The position numbers and the translations under genes were made by a program. Shown piece by piece: positions 56,042-64,000 of a DNA stretch of 64,000 nucleotides (position 1 is the stretch's first letter; each line of letters starts with the position of its first letter). The notes under the pieces were generated by a model. The model was not told where the DNA came from, did no database searches, and worked only from the letters and a program-made list of their open reading frames with translations. Where the stretch lies: positions 124,001 through 188,000 of the forward strand of contig JAODBM010000002.1 in NCBI GenBank assembly GCA_025463985.1, read 5' to 3'. This DNA is from Acidimicrobiales bacterium (GTDB lineage: Bacteria; Actinomycetota; Acidimicrobiia; Acidimicrobiales; Iamiaceae).

Positions 56042-57241
56042 ATGAGCACGACCGACAGCGACGTCTACTACGACCCGTACGACTTCGACATCGACTCGGA
56101 CCCGTACCCCATCTGGAAGCGCCTCCGCGACGAGCGACCGCTCTACTACAACGAGCGCTACGACTTCTACGCCGTCAGCCGGTTCGACGACGTCGAGCGG
56201 GCCCTCGTGGAACCCGAGACGTACAGCTCGGCGAAGGGCACCCTCCTGGAGCTGATCAGGAGCGGAATGCAGATCCCGCCCGGCTCGATCATCTTCGAGG
56301 ACCCGCCCGGCCACACGCTGCACCGCGGGCTCCTCTCGCGTGTGTTCACGCCGCGCAAGATGGCCGCCATCGAGCCCAAGGTCCGCGAGTTCTGCGCCGC
56401 CAGCCTCGACCCGCTCATCGGGACCGGCGGGTTCGACTTCATCGCCGATCTCGGTGCCCAGATGCCCATGCGCACCATCGGCATGCTCCTCGGCATCCCC
56501 GAGCAGGACCAGGAGGCCCTGCGCGATCAGATCGACGAGGGCCTGCGGCTCGAGGACGGCACCATGCCCGAGTGGGACCAGGAGCAGCTGTCCGACTCGG
56601 GAGCCGCGTTCGCGGAGTACATCGACTGGCGGGCCGAGCATCCCTCCGACGACCTCATGACCGAGCTGCTCCAAGCCGATTTCGAGGACGCGACCGGCAC
56701 CATGCGGCGCCTCGACCGCGCCGAGGTCCTCAACTACGTGAACCTCATCGCCGCCGCCGGCAACGAGACCACCACCCGCCTCATCGGTTGGATGGGCAAG
56801 GTGCTCGCCGAGCACCCGGACCAGCGGGCCGAGGTGGCCGAGAACCGGGACCTCGTGCCGGCGGTCGTCGAGGAGGTGCTGCGCTTCGAGGCACCGTCGC
56901 CCGTGCAGGGCCGGTACATGACCGCCGACGTCGAGCACCACGGCCAGGTCGTGCCGGCCGGCAGCGTCGTGATCCTGCTGAACGGCTCGGCCAACCGGGA
57001 CGAGCGGCGGTTCCCGGACGGCGACCGCTTCGACATCCACCGCAAGGTCGGCCACCACCTGAGCTTCGGCTACGGCATCCACTTCTGCCTTGGCGCGAGC
57101 CTCGCCCGGCTGGAGGGGCGCGTGGCCCTCGACGAGGTGCTCAAGCGCTTCCCGACCTGGGAGGTCGACGCGGACAACGCCAAGCAGGCGCGCACCTCGA
57201 CCGTGCGCGGCTGGGAGTGCCTGCCGGTCTTCACGTCCTAA
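56042..57241 (+). CDS. Cytochrome P450
   Basis: Heme motif LSFGYGIHFCLGASLARLEGR; I-helix AAAGNETTTRLIG; ExxR EEVLRFE. Confidence 0.95.
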   Translation: MSTTDSDVYYDPYDFDIDSDPYPIWKRLRDERPLYYNERYDFYAVSRFDDVERALVEPETYSSAKGTLLELIRSGMQIPPGSIIFEDPPGHTLHRGLLSRVFTPRKMAAIEPKVREFCAASLDPLIGTGGFDFIADLGAQMPMRTIGMLLGIPEQDQEALRDQIDEGLRLEDGTMPEWDQEQLSDSGAAFAEYIDWRAEHPSDDLMTELLQADFEDATGTMRRLDRAEVLNYVNLIAAAGNETTTRLIGWMGKVLAEHPDQRAEVAENRDLVPAVVEEVLRFEAPSPVQGRYMTADVEHHGQVVPAGSVVILLNGSANRDERRFPDGDRFDIHRKVGHHLSFGYGIHFCLGASLARLEGRVALDEVLKRFPTWEVDADNAKQARTSTVRGWECLPVFTS

Positions 57242-57267
57242 TACGCACGGCGAACAAGGGGATCAAG

Positions 57268-58020
57268 ATGAGAGCAGTCGTGGTGGGAGCGTCGAGCGGC
57301 CTGGGCCGCTGCATCGCGGTCGGGCTCGGGCAGCGGGGGGCTGAGGTCGCGCTGATGGCGCGCCGAGTCGACCGCTTGGTCGACGCGGCGAAGGATGCCG
57401 GTCCGGGCTCGCTGGCGATCGCGTGCGACGTCACCGACACCGCGTCGTGCCGGTCGGCGATCGACGAGGCCGCGGCGGGGCTCGGCGGCATCGACGCCCT
57501 CGTCTACGCCGCGGGCGTCGGGTCGCTCGTGCGCCTGGTCGACACCGACGCCGACACGTGGCGCCAGACGTTCGACACGAACGTCATGGGTGCGTCTCTG
57601 ATCACGGCGGCCGCCCTCCCCCACCTCGCCGCTTCGAGCGGCGCCGCGGCCTACCTGTCCTCGGTGAGCGCGTCGATGACGCCGCCATGGCCGGGCCTCG
57701 GCGCCTACGCGGTCACCAAGGCGGCGCTCGACAAGCTCGTGGAGGCGTGGCGCAACGAGCACTCGGGCGTCGGGTTCACGCGGGTGGTCGTGGGCGACTG
57801 TGGCGGGGGCGCGGCGGGCGTCAGCGAGTTCAACGTCGGCTGGGACGGCGAGCTGGCCGCCGAGGTGGTGCCGACCTGGATCGCCCGGCGCTACCTCAGC
57901 GGGTCGCTGGTGGAGGTCGACGAGCTCGTCAACGTCATCGACACGGTCCTGCGGTGCGGCGCCAGCGCCAGCATCCCGTCGGTCGCCGTGGTCCCCCGCC
58001 CGCCGGAGGAGGCCAGGTGA
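57268..58020 (+). CDS. Short-chain dehydrogenase/reductase
   Basis: MRAVVVGASSGLGRCIAVGLGQRGAEVALMARR...DALVYAAGVGS...LGAYAVTKAALDKLVEAW. Confidence 0.9.
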   Translation: MRAVVVGASSGLGRCIAVGLGQRGAEVALMARRVDRLVDAAKDAGPGSLAIACDVTDTASCRSAIDEAAAGLGGIDALVYAAGVGSLVRLVDTDADTWRQTFDTNVMGASLITAAALPHLAASSGAAAYLSSVSASMTPPWPGLGAYAVTKAALDKLVEAWRNEHSGVGFTRVVVGDCGGGAAGVSEFNVGWDGELAAEVVPTWIARRYLSGSLVEVDELVNVIDTVLRCGASASIPSVAVVPRPPEEAR

Positions 58021-60851
58021 ACAACTTCCTGCAGTTCGCGGTGATCGGCCTGGGGGCCGGCGCCTGCTACGCCTTGCTCGCGCAAGGCGCGGTGCTGATC
58101 TATCGCGGCTCGGGGGTCGTGAACTTCGCACATGGCGCCTTCGCCATGCTGGCGGGATACGTCACGTTCGTCGAGCTGCGCGACACCGCCGCGGTCAACC
58201 GCTTCCTGTTCATCCCCGGCACGCACTTCCTCGGCGACGCCTGGCCGACGATCCCGGCCATCCTCGCCGGCGTCGTCGTGGCCGGTCTGGTCTCGTTCCT
58301 GTTCCAGCGAATCGTCCTGTATCGGTTGCGGCACGCCGCACCGATCGTGCGCGTCATCAGCACCCTCGCCGCGCTGGCCGTCGTGCAGGCCTTCGTGGTG
58401 ATCCGCTACGGCGGCACCACGCACCGCATCCAGAACTTCCTGCCTGAGAATCGCTACAGCTGGGGCGGCGTCAGCTTCCAAGAAGAGCGACTCATCGTCA
58501 TCGGCATCGTGGTCGCCTTGACCGCCGCCCTCTGGGCCTTGGCGAAGTACACCCGCGTCGGCCTCGCGATCACCGCCTCGGCGCAGAACGAACGCGCGGT
58601 CGCGACGCTCGGATGGTCGCCCGAGCGGCTCTCGATGCTCACGTGGACCGTCGGCGGAGCGCTGGCCGGCTTCGGCGGCATCCTGGTCGCGCCGTTCACC
58701 GGCCTGACCCCCGAGATCTTCACGTTGGTGGTCACGATCTCCGCGCTGGCCGCCGCCCTGCTCGGCGGCTTCGAGTCGTTTCCCCTCACCCTGCTCGGTG
58801 GGCTCGTGATCGGGGTCGGCGAAGCGGAGATGACCAACTACCAGATCAAGGTGCAGCACGTCCTGCACCTGGGGTCGTTGACCGGAGCCACGCAGGCCGT
58901 CCCGTTCCTGGCCATCCTGCTCGTGCTGGTCGTGCGCGGGAGAGCGCTCCCGCTGCGCAGCCACGTCAGCGACGTCCTGCCCAGGCTCGGCAACGGCGTG
59001 ATCAACTGGCCCGGCATCATCTTGGGCTCCGGCCTCACCCTCGCGGTCACCCTCGTGTGGCTCGACAACAACTGGGCCACCGCGATGTACATCTCGCTCG
59101 CGTCGGCCGTCTTCGTCGCCTCGATCGTGGTGCTGACGGGCTTCGCCGGGCAGGTGTCGCTCGCACAGTGGGCGATCGGCGGCATCGGGGCGCTCATCGC
59201 CGGGCTGCTCGTGAAGGCCGGGCTGGAGATCGAGATCGCGATCGTCCTCGGCGTCCTGCTCACGATCCCGGCCGGGCTGCTCTTCGCCCTCCCCGCGCTG
59301 CGCACCCGAGGGGTCAACCTCGCGGTGATCACGCTCGGCCTCGGCTTCACCGTCTCCCAGGTGGTCTTCGCGAACCCGTCCTGGATCGGTGCACCCGCGG
59401 ACGGCGGCACGAGGATCGGCACGGTCAAGCTCTTCGGCATCGACGTGAACGCGGTCGACCATCCGCACCGGTGGGCGATCGTCTGCCTGATCACGCTCGT
59501 GCTCGTCGGGCTGCTCGTGGCGAACCTCCGCCGATCGCGGACCGGCCGCCGCCTGATCGCCGTGCGCACCAACGAGCGCGCTGCGGCGTCCCTCGGCGTG
59601 AGCGTCTTCGGCGTGAAGCTCTACGCGTTCGGGGTGGCGTCCGCGATCGCCGCCATCGGCGGCATCCTCCTCGGCTTCACCGCGAACACGATCACCTACG
59701 GGCGCTACAACGCCTTCCAGTCGATCAACTCGGTGGGCCAGGCGGTCATCGGCGGTCTCGGCTACGTCCTCGCCATCGTCGTGTCGGCGCCCAACGCGAT
59801 CGGCGGCCTGGGGACGCGGGTCATCCAGGACTGGTTCCATCTGGACCAGGGGAACTGGGACCAGCTCGTCGGTGGCGTGATCCTGTTCGCGATCCTCCTC
59901 ATCCACCAGCACGGCATCGCCGACGTCGTGTCGGCCCACCTGCCGGCTGGCCAGCGACGCGTCCTCGAGCGGTTGCACCTCGTCGTGCGTCCGGAGCGAC
60001 GGGCTCCGCTCCAAGACGTGGCCCGCGAGCCGGTGGCGCCGGCGACCCTGAAGGTCGAAGGCCTCACCGTGCGCTTCGGCGCGGTGCTCGCAGTCCACGA
60101 CGTCAGCTTCACGGTGACGCCCGGCGAGGTGGTGGGCCTGATCGGCCCGAACGGCGCCGGAAAGACCACGATCATCGACGCGGTGACCGGCTTCGTGCGC
60201 CCGGCGCGCGGCTCGCTGTGGCTCGACGACCAACGCATCGACGGGTGGACCGCGGCCCGGCGCTCGAAGCGTGGCCTGCGCCGCTCGTTCCAGTCGCTCG
60301 AGCTCTTCGAGGACATCACGATCGAGAACAACATCCACGCGGGCTCCGATGCCACGGAGTCGAAGCTGTCGTGGGTCACCGATCTCTTCTGGCCCGGGCG
60401 CCACGCCCTCAGCCCGAGCGCTGTGGCGGCCATCCAGGAGTTCGAGCTCGAGGACTGCCTGAGCCTGCTGCCGGGCGAGCTGCCGTATGGCCGTCGCCGG
60501 CTGGCCGGCATCGCGCGCGCCGTGGCGTCCGGCCCGTCCATCGTCATGTTGGACGAGCCCGCGGCCGGGCTCGACGAGGCGGAGAGCGGCGAGCTCGCCC
60601 GCCTCATCCGGCGCCTCGCGGACCAGCGCAAGATGGGCGTGCTCCTCGTCGAGCACGACGTGGGCCTCGTGATGTCCACGTGCGACCGGATCGTGGTGAT
60701 CGAGTTCGGCCGCGTGATCGCCTCGGGCACTCCCGACGAGATCCGCGAGGACCCGGTCGTGCGCGCCGCGTACCTCGGCACGCACGAGCCGGAGCACGCC
60801 GAAGAAGACGCTGCAGCCGACGGCTCCGAGCGCGTGGGAGTAGAGCGATGA
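58017..60851 (+). CDS. Fused branched-chain-type ABC transporter: LivH permease + LivM permease + LivG ATPase
   Basis: 944 aa from GTG 58017: LivH-like GAVLIYRGSGVVNFAHGAFAMLAGYV; LivM-like VVLTGFAGQVSLAQWAIGGIGAL; LivG Walker A GLIGPNGAGKTTIID, Walker B SIVMLDEPAAGLDEAE. Confidence 0.93.
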   Translation: MNNFLQFAVIGLGAGACYALLAQGAVLIYRGSGVVNFAHGAFAMLAGYVTFVELRDTAAVNRFLFIPGTHFLGDAWPTIPAILAGVVVAGLVSFLFQRIVLYRLRHAAPIVRVISTLAALAVVQAFVVIRYGGTTHRIQNFLPENRYSWGGVSFQEERLIVIGIVVALTAALWALAKYTRVGLAITASAQNERAVATLGWSPERLSMLTWTVGGALAGFGGILVAPFTGLTPEIFTLVVTISALAAALLGGFESFPLTLLGGLVIGVGEAEMTNYQIKVQHVLHLGSLTGATQAVPFLAILLVLVVRGRALPLRSHVSDVLPRLGNGVINWPGIILGSGLTLAVTLVWLDNNWATAMYISLASAVFVASIVVLTGFAGQVSLAQWAIGGIGALIAGLLVKAGLEIEIAIVLGVLLTIPAGLLFALPALRTRGVNLAVITLGLGFTVSQVVFANPSWIGAPADGGTRIGTVKLFGIDVNAVDHPHRWAIVCLITLVLVGLLVANLRRSRTGRRLIAVRTNERAAASLGVSVFGVKLYAFGVASAIAAIGGILLGFTANTITYGRYNAFQSINSVGQAVIGGLGYVLAIVVSAPNAIGGLGTRVIQDWFHLDQGNWDQLVGGVILFAILLIHQHGIADVVSAHLPAGQRRVLERLHLVVRPERRAPLQDVAREPVAPATLKVEGLTVRFGAVLAVHDVSFTVTPGEVVGLIGPNGAGKTTIIDAVTGFVRPARGSLWLDDQRIDGWTAARRSKRGLRRSFQSLELFEDITIENNIHAGSDATESKLSWVTDLFWPGRHALSPSAVAAIQEFELEDCLSLLPGELPYGRRRLAGIARAVASGPSIVMLDEPAAGLDEAESGELARLIRRLADQRKMGVLLVEHDVGLVMSTCDRIVVIEFGRVIASGTPDEIREDPVVRAAYLGTHEPEHAEEDAAADGSERVGVER

Positions 60852-61567
60852 ACGGCGACGTGCTGCTCGAGGCGAAGGATCTGTCGTGCGGCTATGGGCG
60901 CATGTCGGTGGTGCGCGGCCTCGACCTGCCGGTCGTGGCGGGCGAGGTGGCGGCGCTCATCGGGCCGAACGGCGCGGGCAAGACGACGACGCTGCTCACC
61001 CTCGCCGGCGAGCTGGCACCGATCAGCGGCGAGGTGCGCTGGCTCGGAGCGCCCACGAGCTCACCGATGCACCAGCGCTGCAAGCAGGGCCTGAGCTACG
61101 TCACCGAGGAGCGCTCGGTGATCATGAAGCTCACCGCCCACGAGAACCTGCGCCTCGCGAACGTGACCGTGGCGGCGGCGACCGCGCTGTTCCCCGAGCT
61201 CGAGCCGCTGCTGAAGCGCCCGGCGGGCCTGCTCTCCGGCGGCGAGCAGCAGATGCTGACCGTCGCCCGGGCGCTCGGTCGACATCCCGCAGTGATGCTG
61301 CTCGACGAGCTCTCGCTCGGGCTCGCGCCGATCATCGTGCAGCGCCTGCTCCAGGCCGTGCGCACGGCGAGCAAGGAGCGCGGCGTGGGCGTGCTGCTCG
61401 TGGAGCAGCACGTTCGCCAGGCGCTCCAGGTGGCCGACCGCGTCTACGTGATGCAACGCGGGCGCATCGTGCTCTCCGGCTCTGCGCACGAGGTGGGAAG
61501 CCAGCTGTCGGAGATCGAAGCCGCCTACCTGACCGCCGCTCCCGAAGGCGACCAAGGCCCCGCGTGA
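60848..61567 (+). CDS. livF: Branched-chain-type ABC transporter ATP-binding protein
   Basis: Walker A LIGPNGAGKTTTLL; signature LLSGGEQQMLTVARAL; AVMLLDELSLGLAPIIVQRLL. Confidence 0.92.
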   Translation: MNGDVLLEAKDLSCGYGRMSVVRGLDLPVVAGEVAALIGPNGAGKTTTLLTLAGELAPISGEVRWLGAPTSSPMHQRCKQGLSYVTEERSVIMKLTAHENLRLANVTVAAATALFPELEPLLKRPAGLLSGGEQQMLTVARALGRHPAVMLLDELSLGLAPIIVQRLLQAVRTASKERGVGVLLVEQHVRQALQVADRVYVMQRGRIVLSGSAHEVGSQLSEIEAAYLTAAPEGDQGPA

Positions 61568-61707
61568 CGGGGCCGGCTCCGACGGGGCGCCCGCGAGATG
61601 AGACCAAGCCTCTCATTCTGCGAAAATGCCTTTTACGCGAGACGACCATGGTGTAACATTCGGTCCACTGCTGGCATGGGGTGTGCCGCACGTTCGCAAG
61701 GGGCCCG

Positions 61708-63027
61708 ATGAAGCTGAAGCTGGTTCTCCGACTCATGGCCGCGTTCGTTGCGCTGGCGGTCGTCGCCGCCGCATGCGGCAGCAGCAAGAGCAGCGGCGGA
61801 GGCGCGGCAACCACGGCGTCGCCTTCCAGCGGCGGCGGGAGCGCGAAGTTCGTCTCGCTCGGCGGCTGGAACGACGGGGCGTGCAAGGCGTCCCAGCCGG
61901 CCGTCGTGGTGGGCATGAGCGAGCCGATGGACGTTGCTGGGACGTCCCTCAAGGACTACGCCGACGGCGCCCAGGCGGCCGTCGACGCGTTCAACAAGCG
62001 GGGCGGCATCGGGGGCGGGTGCCTCAGCCTCAAGGTCTGCGACGGGAAGGGCGATGGGCCCACCGAGCTGTCCTGCGCCCGCCAGGAGACCGAGAACACG
62101 AGCATGGTCGCCGGCCTCGCGTCGACCTTCACCCGCAGTGAAGCCGACGCCTATCAGCTGTTCGAGAAGTCGGGCCTGCCGCAGGTCGGCGCGCAGGTCA
62201 CCATGCCCGGAGCGTGGAACTCGCCGATCAGCTTCGAGTTCAACATGGGCGGGGCCGGCGCGCTCTTGGCGGGCATGCCGGCACTCAAGTCCATCGGGGT
62301 CAAGAAGTTCGTCGTGCTCCTTCCCGCGAGCGGGCAGTCGGGAGCGTTGAAGGCGTTCGCGGACCCGCTCATCAAGGGCCTCGGCATGAACCTGGTGCAG
62401 ATCATCGAGATCCCCCCGACCGCGGTCGAGTTCACCCAGTTCGTGCTGACCGCTCAGAACGCGGGCGCCGAAGGCGCTGTGCTCGCGCTGCCGGGCAACG
62501 TCGGCAGCCAGATCCTCGACGCCATCGGCTCGCTCAACAGCAAGCTGAAGCTCGCGGGCAGCTGGGGGACCTTCTCGCAGAAGGACGTCAAGACGCTGCC
62601 CGACACGACGTCGGCCAACATGGCGTTCAGCGACGCGGTTCCGCCGGCCAGCGCCGACCCGACCAAGTGGCCGATCTTCAACGTGATCCTCGACGACTTC
62701 AACGCTTCCGGGAAGGCGAACCTCGCGGGCGACGCGGCCACCGCCCAGGCCACCAACGGCTGGCTCTCCGTCTACGCCCTCATCAAGGTGATGCGAGATG
62801 CGAAGGCGACCAGCGTCACGCGGGCGACCGTCAAGCAGGCGTTCGACAAGGCGAAGGATGTGCCGATGTTCGGCCTCCTCCCACCCTGGACGCCGTCGAA
62901 GCAGTCGACCAACGCCATCTTCAAGGGGATCTCGAACCCGACCTACTGGACCGGCCACTGGGACACCAGCAAGAAGGCGTTCGTCGTCGACGCCAAGCAG
63001 GTCGACCTCCTCGCGCTGCTCGGGTAG
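61708..63027 (+). CDS. ABC transporter substrate-binding lipoprotein (Peripla_BP_6 / LivJ-like)
   Basis: MKLKLVLRLMAAFVALAVVAAACGSSKSSGGG...LKDYADGAQAAVDAFNKRGGIGGGCLSLKVCDGKGD. Confidence 0.88.
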   Translation: MKLKLVLRLMAAFVALAVVAAACGSSKSSGGGAATTASPSSGGGSAKFVSLGGWNDGACKASQPAVVVGMSEPMDVAGTSLKDYADGAQAAVDAFNKRGGIGGGCLSLKVCDGKGDGPTELSCARQETENTSMVAGLASTFTRSEADAYQLFEKSGLPQVGAQVTMPGAWNSPISFEFNMGGAGALLAGMPALKSIGVKKFVVLLPASGQSGALKAFADPLIKGLGMNLVQIIEIPPTAVEFTQFVLTAQNAGAEGAVLALPGNVGSQILDAIGSLNSKLKLAGSWGTFSQKDVKTLPDTTSANMAFSDAVPPASADPTKWPIFNVILDDFNASGKANLAGDAATAQATNGWLSVYALIKVMRDAKATSVTRATVKQAFDKAKDVPMFGLLPPWTPSKQSTNAIFKGISNPTYWTGHWDTSKKAFVVDAKQVDLLALLG

Positions 63028-63035
63028 AGGTCCAG

Positions 63036-63356
63036 ATGATCCTGATCGTCGTCAAGCAACCGGTGCGGGCCAAGTACGCCGATGACTTCGGGTCGCTCGT
63101 GGCGGACTTCACCACGGCGTCGCGAGCCGAGCCCGGCAACATCTCGTTCGACTGGTGCCGGAGTGCCGACGATCCGAACCTGTGGGTGCTGATCGAGGTC
63201 TTCCGTGACGCGGAGGCCGGCGAGGCCCACGTCCAGTCCGATCACTTCAAGGCGGCGTCCGAGCAGATGCCGCGGTGGCTCGCCGCCGCCCCGGAGATCA
63301 TCCACGTCGAGGTGCCCGGCGACCGTTGGTCCGCGGTCAGCGAAGGCTCCTCATGA
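63036..63356 (+). CDS. Antibiotic biosynthesis monooxygenase (ABM)-family protein
   Basis: MILIVVKQPVRAKYADDFGSLVADFTTASRAEPGNISFDWCRSADDPNLWVLIEVFRDAEAGEAHVQSDHFKAA. Confidence 0.88.
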   Translation: MILIVVKQPVRAKYADDFGSLVADFTTASRAEPGNISFDWCRSADDPNLWVLIEVFRDAEAGEAHVQSDHFKAASEQMPRWLAAAPEIIHVEVPGDRWSAVSEGSS

Positions 63357-64000
63357 TCGGCGCAGCTCGCGCTTGAGCACCTTGCCCGAGGGGTTGCGGG
63401 GCAGCGCGTCGAGGAACGTGATCTCCTTGGGCACCTTGAAGCGGGCGAGCTGCAGGCGGCAGTGCTCGATGAGCGCTTCCGCCGTCGCCGTGGCATCCGG
63501 ACGCAGCACGACATAGGCCACCGGCACCTCACCCCACCGATCGTCAGGGCGACCGACGACGGCCACTTCGAGGACCGCCGCGTGCTCGTACAGCACGCGC
63601 TCGACCTCGGAGCCGGCGATGTTCTCCCCACCCGACACGATCATGTCCTTGAGCCGATCGACGATGAAGAGGTAGCCGTCCTCGTCGCGGACGCCGACGT
63701 CGCCGGTGTGGAACCAGCCGCCGGCAAACGCTGCCGCGGTCGCGTCCGGGTCCCGCCAGTACCCCTTGAAGACCTTTGGGCCGCGCACCACGATCTCGCC
63801 GCGCTCCCCCGCCGGCACCGGCCGGCCCTGCGTGTCCCAGATGTCGAGCTCGAGGTAGGGGCAGGGACGGCCGACGCTGCCGAGCTTGGTGACGGTGCTG
63901 TCGCGGTCGAGGAACGTGTCGCCCGAGACCGTCTCGGTGAGGCCATATGCGTCGGCGAGCCATGCCGCTGCGAACGTGCGCTGGATCCGTTCGATGAGCG
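63351..64000 (-). CDS. AMP-dependent acyl-CoA synthetase, C-terminal part (runs off window end)
   Basis: ...DAYGLTETVSGDTFLDRDSTVTKLGSVGRP...GGWFHTGDVGVRDEDGYLFIVDRLKDMIVSGGENIAGSEVERVLYEHAAVLEVAVVGRPDDRWGEVPVAYVVLR; frame open to the edge. Confidence 0.92.
   Translation of the reverse strand, partial: LIERIQRTFAAAWLADAYGLTETVSGDTFLDRDSTVTKLGSVGRPCPYLELDIWDTQGRPVPAGERGEIVVRGPKVFKGYWRDPDATAAAFAGGWFHTGDVGVRDEDGYLFIVDRLKDMIVSGGENIAGSEVERVLYEHAAVLEVAVVGRPDDRWGEVPVAYVVLRPDATATAEALIEHCRLQLARFKVPKEITFLDALPRNPSGKVLKRELRRS

Noticed and set aside
57891-60797. 968-aa minus-strand ORF opposite the LivHMG fusion
   Set aside because: Shadow ORF rich in R/D/H/E; the plus-strand frame has Walker motifs and membrane segments.
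58613-61567. 984-aa plus ORF extending into livF
   Set aside because: Only its C-terminal part (60848-61567) is the real livF; the upstream part is an out-of-frame shadow of the permease/ATPase fusion.

Overview
64 kb window of high-GC DNA, probably actinobacterial (possibly Acidimicrobiia; this is inference from GC content and gene families). I support about 58 coding regions plus remnants and repeats. Positions 1-18.7 kb are mixed accessory content: a partial beta-propeller-like secreted protein, a large ASH/Ig-like + DUF4214 surface protein, a decayed DUF433/DUF5615-like toxin-antitoxin remnant, a dCTP deaminase, two related lipoproteins, an ECF42-type sigma factor with its YCII/DGPF partner, an acyl-CoA dehydrogenase abutting a 5'-truncated TetR, an NMT1/SsuA-type ABC transporter and a CitAB-like two-component system. 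Positions 18.7-64 kb are a dense catabolic island: seven acyl-CoA dehydrogenases in the whole window (two adjacent overlapping pairs), four acyl-CoA ligases, two P450s, a Rieske oxygenase with divergent reductase, TauD, two LLM oxidoreductases, an OB-fold/thiolase fusion, CoA-transferase, HpcH/CitE lyase, three amidohydrolases and a LivHMG triple-fusion ABC importer. The most unusual signals are (i) a family of modular palindromic repeats sharing an 18-bp core (CGGTCGYCCYRGCRACCG) with different arms, two copies sitting between convergent genes and one tandem copy carried in frame inside an acyl-CoA dehydrogenase gene; (ii) a separate four-unit ~48-nt palindromic array at 31.86-32.03 kb; and (iii) a recurring AGAAYnnnRTTMT-like motif upstream of several catabolic transcription units. 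Everything was read by eye; no database search was run.
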